NCBI GenBank assembly: GCA_013213915.1
Contig: JABSRK010000026.1
Location: 1-18,690, forward strand
Origin: Planctomycetota bacterium
GTDB taxonomy: Bacteria > Planctomycetota > GCA-002687715
DNA length: 18,690 nt
Direction: 5' to 3'
In this document: piece after piece, positions 1-8,700 of the stretch
Layout: each line of letters begins with the position of its first letter
How positions within the stretch are numbered: the stretch's first letter is position 1
Notes under the pieces: model-generated
What the model was told of the DNA's origin: nothing
The model's input: the letters and a program-made list of their open reading frames with translations, nothing else
Database searches by the model: none
Position numbers and translations under genes: made by a program

Positions 1-3000
1 TCCGCGCACTGCCAGCGTTGCTCGTGTTGACGATGTCCTGGGCGTTGCCCGCGCCAGCGACGATGTGTGCCGACGTGTACGGCTCGGGTAGGACCGTGTC
101 CTTGCGCGCGGTGGTGCCGAACATCGTCGTGAGGTTCATGCTGGCGTCGAGGACGTTGACCTGAACGAGCACGCTGCCCTCCGGCAGAGAGGTCGCGTCG
201 ATGCCGGTGAAGCTCAATGAGCCCGATCCGGAGGGGGCGCTCATCGAGCTGGACTGGACCAGACCGCCGAGGGTCACGGTCACCGTGTCCGTCGCTTGCG
301 AGCCGCCATCGAATGTGACGTCGACCTGGGTCGCGCTGGCGCTGGCGGCGTTGATGAAGTTCGTCGGGTTGGCGGACGTCTCCCAGACGTGGGCCGTCAG
401 CGGCGCCAGAGGTCCGACCGTGTCCTTCGTGGCGGAGGTCCCGGTGAACGTCGCCTCGTTGGCCTGCGCGTCCGTGATGACGATCATCAGCGAGATCGCG
501 CCGTCGGCGAGGCGCGCGGCGTTTATGCCGGAGAACGTGGCCACACCACCGCCGGCGGGCACCGCCACCGGACCAGCCAAAACGGGCGACGTCTGATCGC
601 CGCTTGCACCTGTCATGTGCAAGAGCGCGGTCTCCGTGCCCGTCATGGAGTTGTCGTAGTCCACCATGACGTCGACGGCGGTCTCGGTCTGGTTGTTGAT
701 GACGTTCGCCGGGTTGGACGTCCCGGATGGGATCGCAATGGACGTGGGCGCCGCGGGGGGCGCCGTGTCCTTCATGCAGGGGGTTCCGGTGAAGTTCACC
801 GAGTTGCCCGCGGGATCGACGACATCGACCGAGATCGCGATTGTGCCGTCGGCGAGCGCCGACGCGTCGATCTGGTTGACCAAGATCGAACCGCCGTAGA
901 TAGGCGACAGGACCGTGGCCGACGCGGTGGTTCCACCGGTCAACGTGACGGTGACCTGTTCCGTGCCTTTGTAATCGTCTGGCAGCTCGACGGAGACGAC
1001 GACGTTGTCGACGTTCGTCATGTTGATGGAGTCGGCGACGTTAGAGGTCCCAGCCGCGACCGCCGCGCTGGTTGGCGGCGAGGGGGCGACGGTGTCCTTG
1101 TGCGCCTGCGCGCCGGCGAAGATCGACTGGTTGCCGTTCACATCTTCGACGGTGACCTGCATCGAGACAGGCCCATCCGTCAGGAGTGAGCCGTCAATGC
1201 CAGCGAAGCTCAGGGAACCGGTTCCGTCGGGCGCAGTCAGCGGGCCGGCCGTCACGTTGAACGCGCCGCCGGTCAGCGTCACCCAGACCTGATCCGTGCT
1301 CACCGAACCCGATCCGAAATCCACGCCGACGTCGATGCTCGGCTCGTTGTGGAAGTTGACGAAATTCGACGGGTTCATGGCCCCGGCTGCTACGCCGGCG
1401 CTGGTGGGAGTCGCGGGTGGAGTGACGTCCTTCAGGGCTGGCGTGCCCAGGTACGACGTGGCGTTTCCGGAGGCATCGACGATGTCGATGCGAACATCGA
1501 CGATGCCTTCCGGCATCGGCGTCGTGTTCATCGGACCGAAGACGAACGAAGATCCGCCGATGGGGCCGCCCGAGATCGGTCCGTACGAGACGGAAGGGCT
1601 GCTCGAGCCCTGTGGCGTCATCGTGATCGTGAACAGCTCGCCGCCGCCGAGGGCGTTGCTTGTGAACGCGGCTGCGACCCGTGCGCCAGCCTCGTTGTGC
1701 ATGTTGATGACGCCAGTGGCGTTGCCCTGGCCTGCCTGCACGGCCAGGCTCGAGGGTGCGCCAGGAGCGACGGTGTCCTTGGTCGCGTTGGGCGCGGCCT
1801 GGGTTGCCGGGTTGCCGGCGGAGTCAGAGGCGCTCCACGTGACCGAGAGCGGGCCGTCGGCGAGACCCGACAGGTCGATGATGAACGACTCGATGCCGCC
1901 TGCCGTAGGCGACTTGAAGGTCGGCGAGCTGGCCGAGCCACCGACGGAGTCGGCGAAGACGACCTGCCAGTAGACGCCGAATTCGTAGGGCGTGGGGAAA
2001 TCGACGGCGATGAGTACCCCCGTCGCGCTCAAGGCGTTGACGAAACCTTGCGGGTTGGACGTGCCCTGCGACACGACAATGCTCTTCGCGGGCGTGGGAG
2101 AGACGGTGTCCTTGTAAGGGTTCGCGCTCACCACCGTCGAGCGGTTGGCGAAACCATCGGTCGCCCAGCACCGGAGGTCCAGCGGGCCTTCCTTGAGTGC
2201 AGAGCAGTCGAGCCCGTTGAATGAGACCGCCGCGCCGGCATTGGGAGCCGGAACGGTCTGGGTGACCTGGGCTGAGCCGTTGCTCGCCATGAAGGTGATC
2301 GTGCGGGACGCGTCGGTTCCCGATCCGACCTGCGTTTCCACCGTGGTCGACAGCACATTGAAGCTGTTGATCACGTCGACACCATTTGTCGAGGTGCCTG
2401 CGATGCGCACGAAAGCTGGCGTCGAAGGCGCGACGGTACCCTTGTCGGCGACGCTGGTGGCTCCCGTCCACGAGTTGCCGGCGGCGTCCGTGATCGTGGC
2501 CCACACGGTGACGTTTCCGTCGTACAGCACCTGCGTGTCAGTGGGGCCAACGGACACCGCACCAGGTCCGGTTGCCGAAGCGGGTGCGCTGTGAGCCTGG
2601 ATGCCCGACGTCTCGAAGTGCGCGGACACCGCGTCGCCCTGCTCGGTCTGTGCGTCGCACCAGACATCCACGTACACCTGATCCTCAGAGGCGATGTTGA
2701 TGATGCCCGGGGGGTTGTGGGTGCCCTGTGCGACGAGGCTCGCGGACGCCTGACCGATGATCGTGTCCTTGATCGGCGAGCTGCCGGGTGAGCTGACGTG
2801 ATTACCGTTCGCGTCCTGGATGTGCGCGTTGAGCGTGATCAGGCCCTCCTCGAGGGAGCTGATATCGATGTTCGTGAAGTAGAGCTCGTACGTATTCGAG
2901 CTCTCGGGCAAGAGCGCCGGCTGAGGGTCCGCTGTGACGGTGTTGGTGCCGTCCGTGAGCTCTATGGAGATGGTCTCCTCGGAGGTGAAGGCGCTACTCA

Positions 3001-3913
3001 GAATGGCGCGCACGGTGACCGAGGTCTGGGTAGCCGCGTTGATGAAGTCCGCCGGGTTGGATCCGCCCTGAGGGACCTGAACCGTCAGCGGTACGGGGAC
3101 GATGACGTCCTTGGTCGCTGCGGTTCCGACGAAGGCGGTCTCGTTGCCACCGGCGTCCGTTACGCGCACCATGACAACGACCGGGCCTTCGTCAAGACCG
3201 GATGCGTCGATGTTGGTCGCGTCGATGTTGCCGGCGCCCTCGGGGGCGGAGAACACGCCGCTTGTGACGGTGTTCCCCCGCTCGTCCGTGAGATCGACGA
3301 CAAACGACAGCGAGTCGTCCGCGTCGTCGCCCCACACGGTAGTGACCGTGACGCCACCCACGTTGACGAGGTTGATCACGTTTGACATGGCGGTGCCGTT
3401 GGGCTGGGCGCCGCCAGGCAACGCGGCGACGGATGCCGCGACGGATGTCGAATAGAAGGCCGTGTCCTTGAGGACCGTGCCCAGGTTGATCTCGCCGCTC
3501 GATCCGGCGGGGCTCGTGACCTCGGCGATCATCGGATACGACCCGTCAGGCATCGCGCGTACGTTCATGGGGCCGACCTTGGCCGAGCCCGGTCCCTCCG
3601 GAGCCGCGGCCTGCGCTGTCGCGAAGTCGCCGGTTTCCGGGTCGCCGATCGTGACCGTTACCGTGGAGTTGGACGTCGACTCGGGTCCGAACTCTATCCA
3701 CACCTGCAGGTCGCCCTGGTTGCTCTGGTTGATCACGTTCTGAGGGTTGCTGGACGAGAGCGGGACATACCCTGCGGTCGGGGCCGCCGGCGGTCCATCC
3801 GCTCCGATACCGCTTCCACCACCACCGCCGCAAGCGGTGAGAATCAACGCCGTGGTTACCAGGACGGCCCACGTCTGGGTGTCCTTACAAAGGTGCGCAA
3901 TCCGCGTACTCAT
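1..3913 (-). CDS. Giant Ig-like repeat lipoprotein (partial, C-terminus beyond left edge)
   Basis: The frame is open from ATG at 3913 to the left edge with no stop, giving 1304 visible residues. The N-terminus has a basic stretch, a hydrophobic segment and a lipobox LTAC with the lipidated Cys at residue 28, followed by a Gly/Ser linker, so an outer-membrane or surface lipoprotein is expected. From about residue 43 it consists of tandem beta-rich units of 108-119 residues. Each has an early SNPxxxIN-like motif, a central TVTVTL-like strand, an L-x-[DE]-G turn, a D-A-x-G-N turn and a terminal KDT[VIA]. This pattern is that of bacterial Ig-like domains in large adhesins and surface proteins; the exact Pfam family cannot be decided here. 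A purine-rich Shine-Dalgarno (GGAGAAGG, 3925-3932) supports the start. Adhesion or cell-envelope function is inference. No C-terminal anchor or enzymatic domain is visible because the gene is cut. Confidence 0.9.
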   Translation of the reverse strand, partial: MSTRIAHLCKDTQTWAVLVTTALILTACGGGGGSGIGADGPPAAPTAGYVPLSSSNPQNVINQSNQGDLQVWIEFGPESTSNSTVTVTIGDPETGDFATAQAAAPEGPGSAKVGPMNVRAMPDGSYPMIAEVTSPAGSSGEINLGTVLKDTAFYSTSVAASVAALPGGAQPNGTAMSNVINLVNVGGVTVTTVWGDDADDSLSFVVDLTDERGNTVTSGVFSAPEGAGNIDATNIDASGLDEGPVVVMVRVTDAGGNETAFVGTAATKDVIVPVPLTVQVPQGGSNPADFINAATQTSVTVRAILSSAFTSEETISIELTDGTNTVTADPQPALLPESSNTYELYFTNIDISSLEEGLITLNAHIQDANGNHVSSPGSSPIKDTIIGQASASLVAQGTHNPPGIINIASEDQVYVDVWCDAQTEQGDAVSAHFETSGIQAHSAPASATGPGAVSVGPTDTQVLYDGNVTVWATITDAAGNSWTGATSVADKGTVAPSTPAFVRIAGTSTNGVDVINSFNVLSTTVETQVGSGTDASRTITFMASNGSAQVTQTVPAPNAGAAVSFNGLDCSALKEGPLDLRCWATDGFANRSTVVSANPYKDTVSPTPAKSIVVSQGTSNPQGFVNALSATGVLIAVDFPTPYEFGVYWQVVFADSVGGSASSPTFKSPTAGGIESFIIDLSGLADGPLSVTWSASDSAGNPATQAAPNATKDTVAPGAPSSLAVQAGQGNATGVINMHNEAGARVAAAFTSNALGGGELFTITMTPQGSSSPSVSYGPISGGPIGGSSFVFGPMNTTPMPEGIVDVRIDIVDASGNATSYLGTPALKDVTPPATPTSAGVAAGAMNPSNFVNFHNEPSIDVGVDFGSGSVSTDQVWVTLTGGAFNVTAGPLTAPDGTGSLSFAGIDGSLLTDGPVSMQVTVEDVNGNQSIFAGAQAHKDTVAPSPPTSAAVAAGTSNVADSINMTNVDNVVVSVELPDDYKGTEQVTVTLTGGTTASATVLSPIYGGSILVNQIDASALADGTIAISVDVVDPAGNSVNFTGTPCMKDTAPPAAPTSIAIPSGTSNPANVINNQTETAVDVMVDYDNSMTGTETALLHMTGASGDQTSPVLAGPVAVPAGGGVATFSGINAARLADGAISLMIVITDAQANEATFTGTSATKDTVGPLAPLTAHVWETSANPTNFINAASASATQVDVTFDGGSQATDTVTVTLGGLVQSSSMSAPSGSGSLSFTGIDATSLPEGSVLVQVNVLDASMNLTTMFGTTARKDTVLPEPYTSAHIVAGAGNAQDIVNTSNAGSAR
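101..3469 (-). repeat. Tandem Ig-like protein repeats marked by KDT boundary motif
   Basis: Eleven copies of a Lys-Asp/Gly boundary motif occur in one frame of the lipoprotein. The Lys codons end at 3469, 3112, 2770, 2443, 2113, 1780, 1432, 1099, 772, 427 and 103, i.e. residues 149, 268, 382, 491, 601, 712, 828, 939, 1048, 1163 and 1271. The ten intervals are 119, 114, 109, 110, 111, 116, 111, 109, 115 and 108 residues. Most boundaries read KDT; the one at residue 491 reads KGTV, and those at 268 and 828 read KDV. The units are diverged at DNA level, so this is an old protein-level array rather than a fresh DNA tandem repeat. Confidence 0.9.
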
Positions 3914-3924
3914 GGGTACTGATT

Positions 3925-3932
3925 CCTTCTCC
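3925..3932 (-). promoter_or_regulatory. Ribosome binding site of the giant lipoprotein
   Basis: On the minus strand GGAGAAGG lies 11 nt upstream of ATG 3913 and decides the start, which places the lipobox at the right distance from the N-terminus. This gene therefore uses an SD leader, unlike the leaderless-looking genes further right. Confidence 0.65.
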
Positions 3933-4110
3933 GATCAGCGCCGACACGGTTCTTTTGCCGCCCGTCGAGCGCCTACGCCTGACCCGGTTTCCTTCTCGGC
4001 CTCCGGCGTCACAGCGCGGAGAGCCGCCTCGAAGGAGAGAGCGGGCCCGTCGGGGTTTCAATCGGGGTCGCCGGGGGTGCGGCTTGAGCCCGGCAGGCCG
4101 GAAAAGGCCA

Positions 4111-4122
4111 TTTTCGCGAAAA
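4111..4122. promoter_or_regulatory. Perfect palindrome TTTTCGCGAAAA, candidate operator
   Basis: This AT-flanked CGCG palindrome stands out in a GC-rich non-coding stretch about 200 bp upstream of the giant lipoprotein start and about 95 bp downstream of the 4217-4954 stop. It could be a repressor or activator site. It has no long stem or T-run that would make it a terminator. The regulator is unknown. Confidence 0.3.
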
Positions 4123-4216
4123 CCGCGCCAGGAGCGCACGGCAGGAGCGGCTGTGTGGACTTTTGCGACGGCGTCGTCGCTCAGGCCTCTGGGGGCTCGG
4201 CGGCCCTCGGGGAGGA

Positions 4217-4954
4217 TCAGCGGACCGGCACGAGGACCGTGGTACCGAGGCTGATGCGCTTCACCTCGGGTAGCTCCAGGGTCACGGGTTGACCGGTTCC
4301 CAGGGAGGTCGTAAAGCTGCGCAGGCGGACCAGTTCGGCCTTCTGCAGGCGCACTTCGACCGTGGCGGTCTCATGCGCGCGGACCCGCGCCCAGTACCGC
4401 GCGAGCTCGGCGTGAAGCGCGCGCGCCTTGGGGATGAGCGGGCCGAGTTCCTCCTGACGGGCGAAGCTCACGAGGTCGTCGCGCGCGCGGTCGCGCAGGG
4501 TGTCCGATCGGGACGCCATGCGCCGTACGAGCCGATCGACCTCCCGCTGAATGCGCAGGGTGCGCTTCAGCTGTCCTTCATCCGCCTTGAGCCTGGCGTA
4601 CTGGTCGAGGGTGTGCCAACGGTTCTTGTAGCGGACGTATCCCAGCTCCTTCATGGCCGGGGTCTTCTTGAGCCAGCGGCCGGAGACCTTCATCTCGCCG
4701 AGGAGCGTGCGCGCTTGGGCGTGATCGGGACGGATGCCGACGACCTTCTTCGCGACCTTGCGCATCTCGCCATAGAGCTTGGCCTCGCGGCACCACGTCG
4801 CCACTGCCAGCAGGCCGGGGACATCGTCCGTAGCGACCTTGGAGATGCGAACGCGGTATTCGGCGCGCGCCTTGGCGTACGGATCGGGTTCATGCTGGCC
4901 ATGGACGGTCAGCGTGATGGAGAGGAAGGCGATGATGGTCAAGATGCGAACCAT
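4217..4954 (-). CDS. Secreted hypothetical protein with paired GRW/NRW motifs
   Basis: This 245-residue protein starts with a signal peptide (about residues 1-19, hydrophobic core followed by VHG|Q), so it is probably periplasmic or secreted. Residues 25-85 look helical and repeat-like. Residues 84-122 hold two similar short motifs, a G-R-W at 92-94 and an N-R-W at 111-113, on either side of ELGYVRYK. This resembles the GYVRY-x-x-x-W segment I associate with uncharacterised planctomycete secreted proteins. Residues 123-210 are charged and probably alpha-helical or coiled coil, and the C-terminus is beta-like. I chose ATG 4954 over the longer open frame because the extension would run through the opposite-strand AlkB gene, and because AGGAGT (4961-4966) sits 6 nt upstream of 4954. 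Function is not known. Divergent from the AlkB gene. Confidence 0.8.
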   Translation of the reverse strand: MVRILTIIAFLSITLTVHGQHEPDPYAKARAEYRVRISKVATDDVPGLLAVATWCREAKLYGEMRKVAKKVVGIRPDHAQARTLLGEMKVSGRWLKKTPAMKELGYVRYKNRWHTLDQYARLKADEGQLKRTLRIQREVDRLVRRMASRSDTLRDRARDDLVSFARQEELGPLIPKARALHAELARYWARVRAHETATVEVRLQKAELVRLRSFTTSLGTGQPVTLELPEVKRISLGTTVLVPVR

Positions 4955-4960
4955 CGAGTG

Positions 4961-4966
4961 ACTCCT
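4961..4966 (-). promoter_or_regulatory. Shine-Dalgarno AGGAGT that fixes the start at 4954
   Basis: A strong SD core lies 6 nt upstream of the minus-strand ATG. It rules out the much longer upstream reading frame, which has no comparable site and overlaps AlkB coding sequence. Confidence 0.7.
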
Positions 4967-5064
4967 GCTGGGGGCCGCCGATAGGTGGAGGACCCCGAGG
5001 CGTTCATGATAGCTGGATTGACCGTTGAGACACCAGGTGATCCACCGCGCGCCCTCACGCGTCC

Positions 5065-5070
5065 TACGAT
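5065..5070 (+). promoter_or_regulatory. Candidate -10 box TACGAT for a leaderless AlkB transcript
   Basis: TACGAT is followed by a 7-nt spacer and ATG 5078, so the expected transcription start falls on or next to the start codon. The hexamer overlaps an in-frame ATG at 5069, which argues for the second ATG as the real start. Confidence 0.45.
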
Positions 5071-5077
5071 GGCGGAC

Positions 5078-5656
5078 ATGACTCGCGAGGATCTGGGCGA
5101 CGGGGCGTGGCTCGAGCTGGCGGAGCGCTGGCTTGATCCGGCTGACGCATCCACGCTGATGGTGCGTATGGTGGCGACGCTCCCACTGCGCACGGAGCTG
5201 GTCACCGTATTTGGAAGGCAGCGGCCGCAGCCGCGTCTGACTGCGTGGCACGCTGACCCGCAGTGCGTCTACCGATATTCCGGACTCGAGCTCAAGCCGT
5301 CGCCGTGGGCACCCGAGCTCGCGTCCATGCGCGACCGGCTTACCAATGAGCTCGGTGTTCCGTTCAACTCGGTCCTCGTGAACCTCTACCGTGACGGAGC
5401 CGACTCCATGGGCTGGCACGCGGACGACGAGCGGGCGTTCGGTGAGAGCCCCACCATCGCATCGGTATCTCTCGGGGCGCCACGGCGGTTCGTCCTGCGC
5501 CATCGCGAGACGCGCAAGACGCGCGAGTTCTCATTAGGAGGAGGCAGCTTGCTCGTCATGGGCGGGACCATCCAGACCGGCTGGCAGCACGCGGTCCCCA
5601 AGACAACCCGAACCGTAGGATCACGACTCAACCTTACCTGGCGCTGGTTCAGGTAA
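5078..5656 (+). CDS. alkB: AlkB-like Fe(II)/2-oxoglutarate-dependent dioxygenase
   Basis: The protein has 192 residues, close to the family's usual 200. AlkB enzymes remove alkyl groups such as 1-methyladenine and 3-methylcytosine from DNA or RNA by oxidative demethylation. Visible hallmarks are the substrate-side strand PRLTAWHADPQCVYRYSG, the HxD iron ligands H114 and D116 within GWHADDE, the distal iron ligand H171 in WQHAVPK, and the 2-oxoglutarate-binding RxNxTxR signature (R183, N185, T187, R189). The NLYRDG and LG-x-PRRF strands resemble ALKBH2/ALKBH3-type sequences more than E. coli AlkB. Earlier in-frame starts exist (GTG 4985, ATG 5006, ATG 5069). I prefer ATG 5078 because a -10-like hexamer sits 7 nt upstream and the domain begins soon after. 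It converges on bchH with a 54-bp gap. Substrate (DNA or RNA) cannot be told. Confidence 0.9.
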   Translation: MTREDLGDGAWLELAERWLDPADASTLMVRMVATLPLRTELVTVFGRQRPQPRLTAWHADPQCVYRYSGLELKPSPWAPELASMRDRLTNELGVPFNSVLVNLYRDGADSMGWHADDERAFGESPTIASVSLGAPRRFVLRHRETRKTREFSLGGGSLLVMGGTIQTGWQHAVPKTTRTVGSRLNLTWRWFR

Positions 5657-5710
5657 GCGTGGCGCACCCGGGTTTCGAAGGCGTGCGACCAGAGGGTCAT
5701 GGACGGGTTG

Positions 5711-8700
5711 TCAGGCCGACGCGACGCCTTCGATGGCGTCTTCGGTGGCGTCCGTCAGTTGACGAAGCAGCGCTCGCTCCTCCCCGGTTGGATCCCAGAA
5801 GCCGCGATCTCCTGCCTCGGCAAGGCGCGTCACGAGTTGGGAGTATGCGTGTACGTTCGCACCGCGCATGCGTTCGCGGATGTCCGTGTCCTGCAGGAAG
5901 ATCTCGTGCGCCTCTCGGTAGATCCACCCGTCGGTGGCGTCGCACGTGGCGCTGAACCCGAACGTGTAGTCGAGGCGCTTGCGGATCTCCTCGACACCCT
6001 CGTAGCCGTGCGCGAGGAGCCCCTCGTACCAGCGGGGGTTCAAGAGGCGCGCGCGGGTCTCGAGTCGTACAGTCTCTTCGAGGTCACGGAGGCGCAGACG
6101 ACCCGACGTCGCGTCTAGTACGACCGCTGGCGGTTGCGATCCCGACTGGGCCTCCACGAGCGCAGTGAGCCCCCCGAGGTACTCGAAGTAATGGTCGACG
6201 TCCGTCAGGGAGACCTCTGACGAATCGAGATTCTGCACGGTCACGTCGATATCGCGGGCCAGAGCTTCGAGCAGGCCGCGGGCCTCCTTGCCTTCTTCGC
6301 CGCCGGAGAACACGAATCCCTTGCGGCGGGCGAAGCTGTCGGCCAGCTCCCCGCGCTCGGACCAGCGGGACAGAGCGACCAGGTGATCGATGTGAGTGCC
6401 GTAGGCGCCCGATGCGTTGGAGAACACACGCGACGCCGCCTCCTCGTGATCGAACCCCTCGGCGACCAGCGCCTCTACCCGGGCGCGAATGGGGTTGTCT
6501 GCGGGTGCTTCGTCCAGGTCGGCGACGAGTCGGACAGCGCGATCGAGCAGGTCGATGTGCAGGCCGAAGATGTCGCGGAAGATGCCCGATGCGGTGATAG
6601 TCACATCGACTCGGGGGCGGCCGAGCTCTTCGAGGGAGACGACATCGACGCGGGTCATACGTCCGATCGAGTCCGCTCGCGGGCGTACGCCGAGCAGGTG
6701 GAGGGCTTGGGCGATGCCTTCGCCGTGCGTCTTGATGTTGTCCAGTCCCCAGAGGACGAGCCCGACGTGGCGCGGCGGAGCCCCGTGGCGAGTTCGATGC
6801 CGCTCGATGAGCAGGTCGACTGCGCGCGCGCCGCGGCGCCATGCTGCCGGGGACGGCACGGCGGCGGGGTCTAGTGCATGCAGGTTGCGTCCGACCGGCA
6901 GCACGCCGGGGTGACGGGCAGGGTCGCCTCCGGGGCCCGGGCGGATATAGCGTCCAGCGAGGGCGTCTACGAGTGGCGTGATCTCGTCGCCGTGGTCGAG
7001 GGCATGGGCGGCGCGTGCCGTGACATCGAGGACGGGCTCTGCGTCGTTGAGGGAGACGCCGGCGTTCTCGAGGATGCGTTGCGCCGCTTCTGCGTTGCCG
7101 TCGACGATCTGCTCGGCGACCTCGCGCACGAGATCCTCTGCTCTCTCGACCATGTGGACTGCTTGCGGGTCGCGGGCTCGCGCGTCTCGCTCGACAGCCG
7201 CTGGATCGTGTCCGCGCGCGCGCAGTACCATCGGGACCAGCCCCTCGTCCTCACCGTCGCCGCATGCCAGCGCCGCTGTCACTTCGATCTTCTCGGTGCG
7301 TTCCGGGGTGCGCCCGATCACATGGAGCCCTATGGGAATTCGCCGCCCCTCGATCTCGGCGAGCGCGACGGAGATGCCGCCGATCCATGCGTCGGGATCG
7401 GTGCCCTGCCAGGGAGGCATGTCGGAGTCGAGGTGCACGTCCGCAGCGAGTTCGCGCAGGGTCTCCGCGATCTGTATCCGTCGGGTCGGAGCGGCTTCTT
7501 CGCGATACTCATCGACCAACCCGGCCAGAGTTACGAGCTCACGGTACAGGCCAGCGCGGTCGGCGGGCGGGGTCAGATGTCCGATGGTGACCGCGTTGCC
7601 GCGGCGCTTCGCGATCGTGCCTTCGGACGGGTTGTTGACGGAGTACAGGTAGATGTTCGGCAAGCGCCCCGCGAGCACGTCAGGCCAGCACGCGCTGGAG
7701 AGCCCGGCTTGCTTCCCTGGCATGAACTCGAGCGCGCCGTGGGTTCCGAGGTGTACGACGGCGTGCGCACCAAAGACCTCCTCCGCCCATCGGTAGTAGG
7801 CGAGGAAGCCGTGGTGAGGCGTGGCGCCGCGTTCAAACAGCAGGCGCATAGGGTCGCCTTCGAATCCGAACGAAGGCTGTACGCCCACAAAAACGTTGCC
7901 GAGGCGTACGCCGTGGACGATGAGGTCGCGACCGTCCGAGTTGAGGCGTCCGGGCGCCGGTCCCCACATCTTCTCGATGCGCGCGTGGTCTGGTGCGATG
8001 CGTTCGTAAGTGGCCAGGTCGATGCGCTCGCCGGTCGCGAGCCCGGCGGATGTGACGGGTGCGTACTTGTCCTCGCCCTCCACGATTGCGGCCAGGAGTG
8101 TCTCCGGGTCGTCCGGAATCTCGACGCTGTAGCCTTCGTCCCGGAGGCGACGCAAGACGTTCCACGCCGAGCGGAACACGTCCAGGTAGGCGGCCGTCCC
8201 GACGGCGCCTTTGCCGGGAGGGAAGGCGAACAGGGTCAGGAGGATGCGCTTCTCACTGTTGGGGGTCGATTGGAGGCATCGCCAACTGGTGAGGCGGTCG
8301 ACGAGTCGCTCCGCGCGGTCGGCAATGACCTCCTTCGTGGCGGATGCACCGCCCGCGAGGGTGTGCACGACGATCGGCTCGATCGCTCCTTCCAGCTCAA
8401 AAACCGCCGGCTGCATCGCGACCTCGATCGGCGTGAGTCCGAGACCTGAGCGTTCCCACGCCGAGCGCTCCTGCACCATGAGCGCGCACGTGGCGAGGTA
8501 GGGGATGCCGCGCGAACCGAGGAACGCGGCGACGGCATCGGGTTCGCAGCCGTTGTGCCCGCCGACCAGCGGGAAGCCGGTCATGGAGACGAGCGCACAC
8601 ACTCTGGAGGGGTCGAGCCACCGTTCGACAGGCTCGCGGAAGTCGAAGCTCTCCGAGAACGCCGGCACGACGCGGAAACCCCGAGACTCAATCCGCGCGA

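Larger units (their letters stand above)
3914..4216. other. 303-bp non-coding stretch upstream of the giant lipoprotein
   Basis: No convincing gene is seen here. Short open frames are arginine/proline-rich frame shadows and one overlaps the lipoprotein start. The stretch holds the lipoprotein RBS, a direct repeat of GAGAAGGAA on the minus strand (once in the RBS region, once about 60 nt further upstream) and a perfect 12-bp palindrome at 4111-4122. A long 5' leader of the lipoprotein mRNA probably lies here. I compared it by eye with c-di-GMP, TPP and cobalamin riboswitch consensus elements and saw no match. No clear -10/-35 pair is visible. Confidence 0.5.

Noticed and set aside
1..3469. CRISPR array or DNA-level tandem repeat
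   Set aside because: The periodicity of about 330-357 bp is a protein-domain repeat with diverged DNA; there are no short identical repeats with unique spacers.
201..3743. Many plus-strand open frames of 65-297 codons across the first 3.9 kb
   Set aside because: All are antisense or frame shadows of the minus-strand repeat lipoprotein, whose continuous frame, lipobox and periodic KDT motifs explain the region.
3914..4216. Riboswitch in the lipoprotein leader
   Set aside because: Compared by eye with c-di-GMP, TPP and cobalamin consensus elements; no conserved core was found.
3747..4292. Plus-strand 181-codon frame and minus-strand 84-codon frame in the lipoprotein upstream region
   Set aside because: Both have Arg/Pro/Gly-rich composition, overlap real genes at their ends and show no RBS or domain signal.
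4955..5503. N-terminal extension of the 4217-4954 gene up to 5503
   Set aside because: It runs antisense through the AlkB active-site region, and a signal peptide with a good SD marks the start at 4954.
6878..8449. 523-codon open frame on the plus strand inside bchH
   Set aside because: It is antisense to a strongly conserved chelatase gene; its sequence is Arg/Asp/Val-rich with no domain signal. Long antisense frames are expected at this GC content.
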